Under the pieces are notes generated by a model. It saw only the letters and a program-made list of their open reading frames with translations. It made no database searches and was not told where the DNA came from. A stretch of 64,000 bases of DNA, taken from NCBI RefSeq assembly GCF_963082655.1, contig NC_081555.1, forward strand, positions 145,870,517 through 145,934,516. The letters run 5' to 3'. The position numbers and the translations under genes are program-made. The stretch's first letter is position 1. Every line of letters starts with the position of its first letter. This DNA is from Stomoxys calcitrans. Its lineage: Eukaryota > Arthropoda > Insecta > Diptera > Muscidae. Below, piece after piece: positions 35,031-47,189 of the stretch.

Positions 35031-35879
35031 CTACTCCCACCACCTTTATCTGTTATCAGATTTCCTTTTATGTAGTAGGATATGCCTATATAAAAGCGTT
35101 TGGTTTTCAGTTGAATATTTGGTTACAACTTCCGAAAATCATTCTGACTCCTAAACATCTCGATTTTCTCATACACGCCAATATTGTGTTCATTAAATTT
35201 CGACATTCCTGTTCGTACAATCGGTTCCTTGGGGGAAGCTTCATCTATGCATAAGCTTCAATCTATAATCGGACGTTCTTCCATGAAGGTGGAAGCCACC
35301 GCAGCACAGTGGCTGAGGATTCAATTTCACTGGCCCATCATCATATTTTTTACCATTAAAGATTTTAAAAAAGGTTAACATTAGTCTATAGTGAACATGC
35401 GGGTTGCTGAAAACAAACATTTTATAGCATTCCGAATTTTTGTGCTGATCGTAATGTATGTACCGAAAAGTATTTTTAAGGGCAGTATGTATCTCTGGCG
35501 GAATTTTCGCCAATGACAAAATGCATTGACCTGCAAGCGAAATTTTCGGTATTGGTAACGAAAATTTCGCTTGCAGATACGCAGCTCAAATGAAATTTTC
35601 TTTGCGTAACAGGGCAACATAATAGGCTTTGGAGTATTTTGCTTACGAACTACGAATGAAAATGTAGGTTTTGATAGGCCCATGCAACATGAAATTAAGT
35701 AAAATAAAAACGATTAACTTTAGTACACGCGTACCTTGTTAGCCCATAATGATTAAAATTCGGCCAAAATTATAAATCGATGTTTGTCGCCGTCTTGTAT
35801 TCTACACAACTAGTTTTCAACGGCGACATAAATGTCTTGGCTGCAACCGAAAAGGTGCATAACCAGCTTCATACCTAAA

Positions 35880-36852
35880 CTAGCCGAACCGGGCCCGCTC
35901 CGCTGCGCCTTCTTCAACTCTCTAATATCATTTAGGGTTGGGACACTTCGCCCGGAATATGTATATCGAATTCGTGCCACCTTAGCCTATGTCCGCCTAT
36001 AACGCTGAACGCCTGCGTTCAAATCCTGGCTACAACACCGGAAAAAATTTAAAGCGAAGGCGACATTTGCCATGCATGGTCATGTAAAAAATTCTCCCCA
36101 AAGAGATGTCGTACTGCGGCAATCCATTCGGACTCGCCTATAAAAAAGTCCCTTATCATTGAGTTTTAAATTGAATCGAAGGCTTGAATTGATGTGTGAG
36201 AAGTGTGCCCCTTCTCGGTTCCTGGATAAATTTTTACTCCGGTTTAGAGAGACACTTGGCCCTTAATGTAAATATACGCTTCGTGCTCTACTTTCAAATA
36301 CATTTAATATGAGTCCCATAATGGCATGATCCGTAAATAAATTCTGTTTAAGGGTGGGATGGACCCCAGGCAATTTGCCGCGGAAATGAGTATCAATTTC
36401 CTGAAAATCAATCAATTTAAACATCAAATAGCTTTTATATAATAGGGTTGTATTTTCGGGTGGGGCAGTTCCCCAAACACATGGCTCTTCAATATTGACA
36501 TAAACGTCGAATATATCTGTTTAGAGGAGTTTTTGGATTGGGGAGGCCCGCTAGGTACTTGGACCCATATTTTAATACGATATTCGCTTTCTAGTCTCCA
36601 ATAGCTTTCATTTGACCCCCATATTGATCGGTCCACTTATGGTTTTGGATGGCGTTGTTGGGGTAAGGGGGAGGGACCGCCTCCATCCGATTTCTAAAAA
36701 TTATATAGCCTATGTTTCCTTCCAGACCAACCTAAACAATCTGTGAAAATTTTAAGAAAATCGGTTCAGCCGTTTTTGAGTCTATACGGAACAAACAAAT
36801 AAACCGACAAACAAACAAACATACAAACACAAATTCACTTTTTTATATAAGA
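35880..36852 (-). mobile_element. Non-autonomous Helitron, full length
   Basis: On the minus strand it begins TCTTATATAAAAAAGTGAAT (36852) after an A, and ends GCGCAGCGGAGCGGGCCCGG, TTCGGCTAG (35880) before a T. Both ends match the element at 19226-21861. It is 973 bp with few array units and a SINE inside. The 5' region (AACGGCTGAACCGATTTTCT, TTGGTCTGGAAGGAAACATA) is shared with other copies. Confidence 0.86.
35988..36225 (+). mobile_element. tRNA-derived SINE nested in Helitron
   Basis: Starts within the tRNA-like head (TATGTCCGCCTATAACGCTG) with a B-box variant GTTCAAATCCTGGC. The body has TCCCCAAAGAGATGTCGTAC and TCCCTTATCATTGAG. The A-box is missing. Confidence 0.78.
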
Positions 36853-38640
36853 TTGAGGGTACAAGGTGACGTATGATGTATGCATATAAGAGCATAATTA
36901 TCGAAAAGTAAACATACGCACCCATGTCCAATAATTTTACTGCCATGAACAAAAACCTGTGAATGGGAGTCACTGACTCATTTGATCAATGTCGGCCACT
37001 ATTTTTAAAATGATTATTCGCATAGCGTTTAAAGATGTGTGTGAGAAAAAGCTCAAAATGTATAAAAAAAACGTAGGTCATAAGAAAATCCCTAAAGTAT
37101 AGTATACTTTTAGGGGTTTTATATGATATTGCCGTATACATAAATAAAAATGTCGAAAATATATAGAGACCATTTTATCCCAAAAGTTTTATCCAGAAAC
37201 ATGGAAAGTATTTTTGGGAATTCGTGCACTTCTTTATTTGTGGTAATTCTGTATTTTTTTGAAATGCAATTTGAATATTTTTCAAAGTTATCCCTCGTGT
37301 TTATAACCCCATGAGGTAGATCTATTCGGGAAAGAAATGCTTCAAATTGCCATTATTTGGGTTTTTATACATTTATTAGATAATTTTTTGCAAACAAGGG
37401 ATCACTTTCTAATTCGTTTTAGATGTCCATCTTTTTGTCTGTCCGTCCGTCTATTTGTCTGTCTATCCATGGTAATTTGTAAAATTTTTCATTTTATTGA
37501 GATTTCATTGCAGGATACTGTCCGGCTTTAGAACATTGTTTAATGCTTTCTATTCAAAGAATAGTATAGCAAAAAAACATTTAAAAGTCAGCAAAAGTGT
37601 GTTGTTGCTTGAAGCATTTGACTGGTTATCCCGTATCGCGATTTCAATTTCGATTAAGAAATATTATCAGCGTTGTCAACTGGAACAGGTTCTTTACAAC
37701 CATTCCAACTAGAGTAGATTGTCTGTACACATCTGAATTTGAACAGGGCTCTTTAAGTCGACTTGTTTCATAAGCGCAATAGAAATCAACCAAATCTTAC
37801 ATCCAACTATTTAAGCAAGTTTCAATTTCGACGATTCAGTGGGGTGTGTACTCAATGTGGTGTATGTCTTTGCCCGACTTTAGTCTGTTCTTATTTGTTT
37901 CTAGTGCTAAAAATAAAGAAAATCAACTGGCTATCTGACTTTTTCTAAGACTTCCAACATTCATGCCAAATAAATCCATAATCAAATATAGCTCACATTA
38001 TTTTTTTATAGAGCTTCTTTAAATTTGTTTTCTTTACAGTTTGCTATACCACTTTCTTTGAGCGTATTTTTATAGCATTCCAAGGAAATATTACTTTCTC
38101 TGGTTTTGTTACATAACTTCAATGCTTTATGAAGGTGCAGTATCCGTTTTATTGCGGCATTGTTTCGCCAATTTAACTGAAAGTCTATCAAGGTTTTATC
38201 CGCATTGTTGTCTCTCCACATAGCTTTTATTAATTAAATGTCTCACGTAAACGAGTTTCTCATATTTGTAGCTGCAAAACTTTCTTTGTAGTTTTTTGTT
38301 TGTTACATTTGATATTTAGTGTTTGTAGAAATTTTGCACAAATTGACGTCAAAGAATTTGGCCAGCATTGGTTTGAGTTGGAATTGCGGTTATTTCGCCT
38401 TATTCAATATTTACGAAATGCCATAATTTGTATCATTTCTAGGAATTTTAGCAGCTTTTGTTTTTAACATTGCTGGAGTTTTTGCTGCAGTGATTTATAA
38501 TATATTTGGTTTTTATTATTCCTAGAAAAAACGACTATTTGTTTGATATATGATGATCATTGTCTGTAAGTGAAAAGTAATGATGGGTGGAAAATGCGAT
38601 TAAAACAAATGTAGGAAAAAAATATTTTCAAACAAGAAAA
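36853..38640. other. No gene seen
   Basis: AT-rich with short ORFs only. A fragment near 37380-37460 (GTCTGTCCGTCCGTCTATTT) resembles the 5' module of the HINE-like families. Nothing else is assignable. Confidence 0.45.
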
Positions 38641-38679
38641 GCGCGTTTACTTCGGCTGGGACGAACCACCATTCAATTA

Positions 38680-39420
38680 AGGTGATCAGATTATTTAGCT
38701 CAATGGCTGATTTATTTTCAATTACAGTCGTGATTGCAATTTATGCAATTTTCAATTAAAAAAATTGATTCAATTAATTTTTTAATTGGATCTGAAAGAA
38801 TTTTCAATCACAATCGTGATTGAAATTTTTTTTATGTTATCAATTAATTGCTAATTGAATCAATATTTTTTTTAATTGAATCGAAAAATGTTTGAATTAC
38901 AAATTGGTCTTAAAATCCAAACCCTTTTCTTTATGTTGTTATTTTTATAGCAGTGTGTTGTACACTTATCGTACAAGGCACCACTGTAGCCTTTAATTGA
39001 TTTTACGTAAGCACCATATAACATATCGTCCCCTAGAATATAACTAGAAGGAGATTTCAAAGGCCAAAACATCCCAGATTTCGGTAAATTTATAGCAATT
39101 CTATAGCAGCTGGCCATACGAACTGGATTAAAAAAAAATGCAAAAAAAAATTTAATCTTTTTCTTAAGTGGATCAATGAAAAAGTTAATTGAAAATTTCG
39201 AATATTTTCAATCATTTTTTTAATAGATCAATTAAAAATTTAAAAAATTGTAATCATTTTTTATAATCGAATATGCATATTTTCTAATTGAAATTTTTTT
39301 CAATCACTTCTTCAGAACGGGTGATTGTTATTATCATTGTCGTGATTGAAGCAGTTTTAATTCAAAAATTATTAGATCAATTAATATAGTGATTGAAATT
39401 GATTATTATTTCCTTCTGTG
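38680..39420. repeat. AT-rich AATTGATTCAATT-type repetitive region
   Basis: Many variants of CAATCACAATCGTGATTGAA and AATTGAATCAATT occur, roughly mirrored around a unique-looking centre (38890-39120). It could be a large foldback element. I cannot define exact ends. Confidence 0.4.
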
Positions 39421-39757
39421 GAGGGTAATATCGGGCATCGGTAGCAATACTTTTGGTATAATAAAAATCAAACATCAAACAGTGCCCTTTGTCACAACAT
39501 AAACATTTATCTTATATTGTCATGTTCAGTAATAAATAATTCCCCGAAAAATAACAAACGAATTATCGATGAAAATACGAGTAATTAAACCCTTTCACCC
39601 ACAATAAGTGCAGCCTAAAAATAGGCAATGGAAATTCCCATTTCCCAAAAACGTGCCTTACAAACACACTGAGCCAATCAATGCTCTCGTCCCTACGAAA
39701 TTGAAGCATTGGCATACATAACAAGCACCATCCATGTAAATGGTTGATGTCGATGTA

Positions 39758-39971
39758 CAGGGTGGCTGATGAAAGCCGCTACCAAAAAAAAATGTAATAA
39801 CTTTTTTTCTATTTAATAATAATAATTTAATAATTAATTTAATTAATTAATTAATTAATTTAATTAATAATAATTTAATAATTAATTTAATAATTTAATT
39901 TAACATGAATAAAAGAAAAATGTATTCCATACACCGAAAAAAAAATGTAGCAATATTCATCAGCCACCCTG
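39758..39971. mobile_element. TA-flanked MITE (Tc1/mariner type)
   Basis: A 214-bp element with inverted ends CAGGGTGGCTGATGAAAGCC and its complement (ATTCATCAGCCACCCTG), flanked by TA at 39756 and 39972. The inside is almost pure AATT-type repeat. The ends resemble the CAGGTTGGCTGATAA type of mariner termini, so I infer mariner mobilisation. Confidence 0.85.
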
Positions 39972-39973
39972 TA

Positions 39974-40970
39974 TGCGTTTGAGTATGAGTTTTTTTGTGA
40001 TATTTTGTATATCTGCCTGTTACACGAATACGAATATGAAAGACATGACATAAATGTAACGATTTCCGTGTTTTTTTTTTTCATTCGAGAGGGCGAATAA
40101 ATACAATAAATCCTACAAATTGTTATCAATTGGATTTGAGGCATAAACGAAGGGTAGCATATTGAGTTAGGTCAGTACATCATATTAAAATATTCCACTT
40201 TGATACCAAGGAAATGTCTTCATAAAAAAAGGGTATTAATTGATTCAACCTGTCATTGGTTGACGGAGGATATGATAAAACTACGGTTCTGTTACGACTT
40301 CAAGTTCCAAAGCCTAGGTCAATCAAGGTCATCTCAATTTTGGGCATTGATCTCCCCATGGGGCAAAAATTTAAAGAGAGTGAGCTAACTTATGTTTTAA
40401 AGTTCTAAAACTTTAACAAGTTACAGCGTGTACGGCTCGCATTGTTCTTTTCTTTCGATTTTTCCATAAGAAGATTAAAGTTTTTTATGGGGGCAATATC
40501 ATATTGTAGACCAATTTGTCATAGATACTAGAAGTTCTAACAAAAGATTACATGACAATTTCCAGCCATAGCGAATAATGGCTCAAAAAGTCGAATGGGG
40601 AGATCGGTTTATGTGGAAACTATACAGGCCAAAGGCCAACACACAAGACATCATCCAAAATTTGAGCCAATTGGATGATGAAGATAGATTTATATGCGAG
40701 CTATTTCTAAAAATAGCCCGTTTACAATCCCAACCAACCTATACCAGTAAAAAGTATTTGTCCAAAAATTTAAGCTTCCGAAGTTAGCATGATTTCCATA
40801 GACCGGCGTACGGACAGATGGAGTTAATGATTGACTTTAGAGCTTTGGCGACGAGCGCACTGTGGTATTTTTATAGGGCTAGGAAAATCCTATTGAGAAA
40901 ATGCGGATGGTTAGAAATCGAGGAAATTACGGACGTAAAATATGTCATGATGATCAAATAATATATATAT
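39974..40970. other. Degenerate repeat and unique sequence, no gene
   Basis: From about 40560 to 40970 the text (GGGAGATCGGTTTATGTGGA, CGTACGGACAGATGGAG) resembles a decayed HINE-like family 1 element read from the minus side. The 69-codon ORF at 40578 lies in it and is not a gene. Confidence 0.45.
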
Positions 40971-40982
40971 ATACTTTAATGG

Positions 40983-41186
40983 ATAGGAGACCACCGTAAG
41001 GGTGGTGCTTATCTATTCCTAATACTGGCAGCATTGATACTATGCCATGTAAAAACATCTCCCCAAAGATGTGTTGCACTGCGGCACGCCGTTCGGACTC
41101 GGCCACAAAAAACTGGAATCGAACAGCACTCATTGATATGAGAAGTTTTCCCCTAGAATGTTCATGGGAAAATTTGCATTTGCATT
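40983..41186 (+). mobile_element. tRNA-derived SINE, shortened, with 11-bp target duplication
   Basis: The body has TATGCCATGTAAAAACATCT, TGCACTGCGGCACGCCGTTC and AACAGCACTCATTGATATGA, ending AAATTTGCATTTGCAT. The duplication TACTTTAATGG flanks it on both sides (40972-40982, 41187-41197), so it inserted whole into a HINE-like 5' module. The tRNA head is largely deleted. Confidence 0.85.
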
Positions 41187-41197
41187 TACTTTAATGG

Positions 41198-42265
41198 TTT
41201 TTAGATCAATGTTCCGATATGTAGAAATGGAATGGTAAGTATATCCCCATCATATATGTAACATATAATGTAGGGTATAAAAAAGTGGTAGAGGTGTAGG
41301 TCGAGCCCAAAATAAAATAAAACAAAAACGTACTAATTTGGTGTTGCCGAACTTTTGGTACCCACCACCATGGATACATTCAACATCCTATTTAATAATA
41401 ACTACACTACCATATCCATAGGTGCATCCAAATATGGCCTGGTCTATATCATATTTGATTCAGGTGCCGAGAAGTTTGATACGAGATACTGTTTCAGCCA
41501 AATGAATCAATAAATCCTCTTTACGTTATTTGCTTGTAAAATTGAAAAATAAGATAATATATAACATTTTTTTTTTAAATATTTGTGACATTTTTTAAAA
41601 TGTGTCATTTGAAAACGGCAGAAAATGTTTGCTGTTTTAGCAAAAAATTACTGCTGTCCCATTTTCAGCAGACTTTCTGCAAACATTTTGCTGTTTTTAC
41701 TAACAGATTTCTCTGAGTGTAAATTTATATATAAAAAACCGAATACTCTAATGTTGATGATCCCCCGCAAAAGCATCAAGGACAATGATATGCCCATCTG
41801 CTTCGTACTAGCGGATGATTTGAAAAACACCAAGAGCGACATTGTCATCTTACAGAATTGGAAGGGGCACCGCAAAAACATCGAGAGGTGATCGCCTAAA
41901 TATTATTAAAATCGAGCTAGGAGATTTTAAAGGCTATAAGAGGGAGTGGGATGGATAGCATATCCGTCTATGAAAATATTTTCAGCGGTGAGTCTGATTT
42001 CCTTCTCATAGCAGACAATTGTCTTCGAAAGACCCAACTATTGCAGTCTTAGTTCGTTTGACATAGTCGTCAATTTTTTCTATATTTGGAAAAACCAAAG
42101 CATCTAGTACAAGTCTTCCTTAAATAAGTCATCCCAATTTTGTCCAATTGGTTTTCAGCTTATTTCGGAAACATCGGATTCGGCGCTGGTAGTGCTATCA
42201 TTAACCTAATATAACGATAGTGCGAGAAGATGTGCACCCTCCACCTTATCGATACGATTTGTATT
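41198..42265. other. No gene seen; short repeat ends
   Basis: Contains a second AGCAG-type repeat end (about 41585-41722, reverse of that at 16065). An 88-codon ORF (41625-41891) overlaps it and has no recognisable domain. The rest is unassigned. Confidence 0.4.
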
Positions 42266-44118
42266 CTCTACACCACCACTGTGGTACAGGGTATTATAAG
42301 TTTGTGCATTTGTTTGCAACGCTAAGAAGCAGAAGAGCTGGATTCATTGATAAGTATACCGAACGACTCAGATTCACTTTCTGATTCGATTTAGCCATGT
42401 CCGTCTGTGAGTCCATGTATTCTTGTAATCATGGTACAGGTCGTATCTGTTGCCCAATCGTCATGAAATTTTGCACATGTCACTTTTTTGGCTCAAGGAC
42501 AAAAGCTATTGATTTTGGTAAAAATCGGTTCAGACTTAAATATAGCTCCCATATATATGTATTGTCCGATTTGCACTTAAATGGCCGTAGTAATTACAAT
42601 TTTCAACCGATCTGCACAAAATTTGGCATGGATTGTTTTGTTACTGGTTTTAACATATTTGCAAAATTTCATTAAAATCGGTTCAGATTTAGATATAGAT
42701 CCCATATATATGTATCGCCCGATTTATACTATAATGGCTATAGTAACTAAAATTTTCAACCGATCTGCACAAAATTTGGTACAGACTGTTTTGTTACTGG
42801 TCTTAACATATCTGCAAGATTTCATCAAAATCGGTTCAGATTTTGATATAGCTTCCATATATATGTATTGCCCGATTTGCACTTAAATAGCCGTAGTAGC
42901 TACAATTTTCGTCCGATCTGCACAAAATTTGACATGGATTGTTTTGTTACTGATCTTAACATATCTGCAAGATTTCATCAAAATCGTTTCAGATTTAGAT
43001 ATAGCTCGTATGTATATGTATCGCCCGATTTATACTATAATGGCTACAGTAACTAAAATTTTCAACCGATCTGCACAAAATTTTGTATAGATTGTTTTAT
43101 GACTGGTTTTAACATATTTGCAAGATTTCATCAAAAACGGGTCAGATTTAGATATAGCTCCCATATATATGTATCGCCCGATTTGCACTTAAATGGCCGT
43201 AGTAACTACAAATTGCAACCGATCTGCACAAATTTTGACACGGATTGTTTTGTTACGGGTTTTAACATATTTGCAAGATTTCATCAAAATCGGTTCAGAT
43301 TTAGATATAGCTCCCATATATTTGTATCGCCCTATTTGCACTTAAATGGCCGTAGTAACTACAAATTTCAACCGATCTGCACAAATTTTGACACGGATTG
43401 TTTTGTTACTGGTTTTAACATATTTGCAAGATTTCATCAAAATCGGTTCAGATTTAGATATAGCTCCCATACATATGTATCGCCCGATTTGCACTTAAAT
43501 GGCCGTAGTAGCCACAATTTTCGATCGATCTGCACAAAATTTGGCATGGATTGTTTTGTTACTGGTTTTAACATATTTGCAAGATTTCATCAAAATCGGT
43601 TCAGATTTAGATATAACTCCCATATATATGTATCGCCCGATTTGCACTTAAATGGCCGTAGTAACTACAAATTTCAACCGATCTGCACAAATTTTGACAC
43701 GGATTGTTTTGTTACTGGTTTTAACATATTTGCAAGATTTCATCAAAATCGGTTCAGATTTAGATATAGCTCCCATATATATGTATCGCTCGATTTGCAC
43801 TTAAATGGCCGTAGTAACTACAAATTTCAACCGATCTGCACAAATTTTGACACGGATTGTTTTGTTACTGGTTTTAACATATTTGATTTCATCAAAATCG
43901 GTTCAGATTTGGATATAGCCCCCATATATATGTAGCGCCCCATTAGCACTTATGTGGCCGTAGTAACAACAATTTTTAAACAATCTTTTCGAAAAAAGTC
44001 GGTTCAAATTAAGATATAGCTCTCATATACATGTATCTATTGCCCGAATTTATAATTCTAGGGTAGGTGTAGGGTATTATATAGTCGGCTGCGCCCGACT
44101 TTTGCCTTTCCTAACTGG
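42266..44118 (+). mobile_element. HINE-like family 3 element, complete with ~10-unit array
   Basis: The 5' end has CACCACCACTGTGGTACAGG and the module ATGTCCGTCTGTGAG. The array unit is 153 bp, with TAGATATAGCTCCCATATAT and GATCTGCACAAA. The 3' end is GGTGTAGGGTATTATATAGT, CGGCTGCGCCCGACTTTTGC (palindrome GTCGG/CCGAC). Units between 43090 and 43930 are the most alike, and since 153 is 51 codons they give an artificial 278-codon ORF of 51-residue repeats. Confidence 0.85.
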
Positions 44119-45975
44119 TTCGAATGTAAGCTTCGCTTAATACAAATGCAACTTGCCCTTGCCGGTTTATCTGCCTTCTCTATCGCCACTAAAAAAAGGA
44201 GTTGTCACCAATAAGCTAAGGAGTTACCTTATACAAATTTTGTTAAGAGACATAAAAAACCTCTTGGCAAATAACATTTTTAACATGTGCACATGGGTGT
44301 GTCATGATTGTACTCATGCCCGCAAAAACACTCTCAGCTACCTTGATACGACGAATATATTATGCTAAAATGAAAATAAAAAAAAGTAGGAGAAAAATTG
44401 TGCAAAAAATTCCAAGCGGTTCCTAGCAGAGCTCGCATAACTCAGTAGCAACTATTGAAGTGAATAACAATTGAAGTCAAAAACTCATATGTCAGTTAGT
44501 TAGTAAACCAGTCAGTTTACAAGAAGTGAGTGGAACTAGATTAACATCAAAATCCGTCAAGTGCTAGTGCATATGTGTGAGAGACGACTACAAAAGACAG
44601 AGTAATTAAACAGAGAAAGGAATTTGGAGAATAAAAAAAAAATTATACTGCCGTAGAGTCATTTTATTCTAAAGATATAAAGTAAAAAGTGTTACGTGCC
44701 TGGAATTTTCAAAATTTTGGTGTTAAAAAAAATCTTTTTTGCATGGTTTATGGTGTGACTTGAAGCCAATTTATTGTTTGTGGAAACTTAAGTGTCTAAA
44801 GCCATTACTCGCGCCGCACTTCTACAGAAGGCCAATAGTAGTTCAATTTCGTTTTGTTCTCATTACTACAGCCATTGTTTGTTGCATTGTTTTAAACGAT
44901 TCTCAAGCTCGATAGTGTAAAAAGATTGAGGTTAATGGTAGGGTGGTGCATAATGAAATGCGATGCCTTCACACACACACAAATGCCACACATACGGCAC
45001 TTGCTATTTGAACTATTGGGAATCTACGAACATATCTTATTTGCTATCAATCACCACAGCGTTTGTTTGTAGTGTGGCTATGGTGTTAATGTTGATTTTA
45101 ATTTCAATGCTCATCCTTCACACAGGGTTCAATGCTTTGGGTGCTGCTGTTCGCTTGTGGCCCCCTGCTATGAATCTACAATAAATACTGATTGCTCTTT
45201 GTGATATAAAGTTCAAAAACTGCGGGCATTGTTTTTCAGGGTAATGAGATTTTAATGCGGAGTTCGTTTTGACATCATTGTCGGGTTTAAAAACAGCGCA
45301 ATACAAAAAAAACAAAAAGAGAAAACCAACAAAATATTTAATTCTTTCTTTCGTAACATTTGTGCCGGCAGTGGTTTGTGTCCTTCCCCTATTTTTCGAT
45401 GTTTTTTGCCAATTTGTTTTCGCTCATGTTGCCAGCAGTGGGTTGTGATTCTTTTTCCATGGAATTATTGTGAAATCAGTGTCTGTGCCTGCGTGAGCTT
45501 CCACCATAACGATAATTATGGATTATGCCCTCATTTTAACGGATTATACGAGTGGTAAGTGATGACTGCTGCCTGCATGGCGCAAGATAAAATTAGACAT
45601 TTGCCAGACAAAACTAAAACTTTCAAGATATTTTGCACACAAAAGTTGTTATGTACAAAAAATGCTACCACAAAATGCTAATTTGAAAATTGCTTCATAA
45701 TGCTTTGAAAATGTTGTTGCATTAAAGTTAAGAAATTAATATAAAATAAAAAAAATCGTTGAAATTTAATCTTAAGAAAATCCTTATTTGAAATTTTTGA
45801 ACAAGAGAAAAAAATTATTGAAATTTTGGTATAGAGAAATATTGTCCTTAGAGTTTTTTTTTTAGAAAATTTGGAGAAAATTTTTTGAAATTTTGTCTTA
45901 AAAGAAAATTCGAATTTCGATCGCTGATTGATTATCATTTTACTTCAGAGATGACTGTCTATTTATTATTTTAAA
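44119..45975. other. No gene seen
   Basis: The longest stretch without recognisable repeat. Short ORFs only (for example 44963-45184, hydrophobic, unrecognised). Low-complexity AAATTTT repeats lie at 45690-45910. It could be intergenic or intronic sequence of a gene beyond the window. Confidence 0.5.
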
Positions 45976-46885
45976 TCCAGTAAGGAAAGTCAAAAGTCGA
46001 GCGGTGCCGACTGTGTAATAACCTACACCTACCTTATAAGTACAATGTGGGAGCTATATCCAATTCTGAACCATTTGTGATGGACCTCGGACAACCCATA
46101 TCAAATTTCGAGCAAATCTGTTCAAACTGTAATACGGTCGACAAATGGCAACATTTTTGCACATTACCCAAAATCTGACGAACATATAGATGAGAGCTAT
46201 ATTCAAATCTCAACCGACTTCGAGAAAACTTCATAGATATTGTGGCAGTCGCCGAGGAAAGCGGTGTACAAAGTTTTGGCAAGTGATTGCAGTGATTCTT
46301 GGAATGAAAATCGGGCGATATACATATATGGCAGCTGTATCTAAATCTGAACCGATTTTTATGAAATTTAACAGTAATATAAAGAGTTAAAAGAAAATCG
46401 CTCTCGCCAAATATCGAGGGAATCGGTTAACAATTGAGCACTTTATTGCAATATTTCTCAATATCGGGCGAACATAAATAGGCGAGCTATATCTAAATCA
46501 GAACCAATTTCGACGAAACTCCTCAGATATTGTGGTGGTTGTAGATGAAAGCGTTGTACAAAATGTTGGCATTATTGGTCAATATATGCGCATAATGTGA
46601 CTCTAGAAGTTACAATCAAGCGATATACATATATGGCAGCTATATCTAAATCTGGGCCGACTTCTATGAAATTCACTATATCACCATATAATCATAAGAA
46701 ATCCTTCCTGCCAAATTTGGAGAGAATTGGTTAATAAATGAGCACTCTATTGCATTGTTACTGCAAATCGGAAGAACATATATATGGAAGCTATATCTAA
46801 ATTTGAACCAAACAACATGCCTGTACCAAATTTTAAGACGATCGGACGAAAATTCCGACCTGTATTTTGTAAGCAAATTAACATG
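45976..46885 (-). mobile_element. HINE-like family 3 element, 3' end and array
   Basis: The left end CCAGTAAGGAAAGTCAAAAG with TCGAGCGGTGCCGAC is the inverted family 3 terminus. Units carry ATACATATATGGCAGCTATA (about 46320 and 46630). The 5' module is cut at AACATGGACAGATG where LINE sequence begins. Confidence 0.7.
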
Positions 46886-47110
46886 GACAGATGTTGTATT
46901 GTGTAGTTCACATTGTCTGGAAAGGGAAAGCTCCCTTAGGCTCACAGCAGTGATTGCATTGGCTTGTCTACCCACAATGTCCTGAGGCATTTGGTGTAGC
47001 ATTAAATTCAGTGTATCAGATGGTGTCATCCTCAGTGCGCCTTCGTGTGGTTGAGTTTTCCTGCTTTCGGAATGAAAATGGCCTTTGTGTGCCTCCATCC
47101 CACATGTATA
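46886..47110 (-). pseudogene. LINE post-RT fragment
   Basis: The minus strand codes GALRMTPSDTLNLMLHQMPQ, then DIVGRQANAITAVSLRELSL. This resembles the TPxxALNxxLxLxPLDI...AxxxAxRL segment downstream of RT in fly R1-like LINEs. It is short and ends at the HINE-like fragment. Confidence 0.6.
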
Positions 47111-47189
47111 TATGACATTCGGATACAAGCAGAGTATATCTCCCTAAGCCAGGGAACCACATTTTAAAATAAACTTTATTGTCCCGATC

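Noticed and set aside
41625..41891. 88-codon ORF as a gene
   Set aside because: The first half lies in an AGCAG-rich repeat end and the second half has no recognisable domain or splice partner.
43099..43935. 278-codon ORF with 51-residue repeats as a repeat protein
   Set aside because: It is the translation of a 153-bp mobile-element array; other copies of the family carry stops in the same frame.
44963..45184. Hydrophobic 73-codon ORF in the longest repeat-poor stretch
   Set aside because: No recognisable motif, no splice signals judged convincing, and length within chance expectation.
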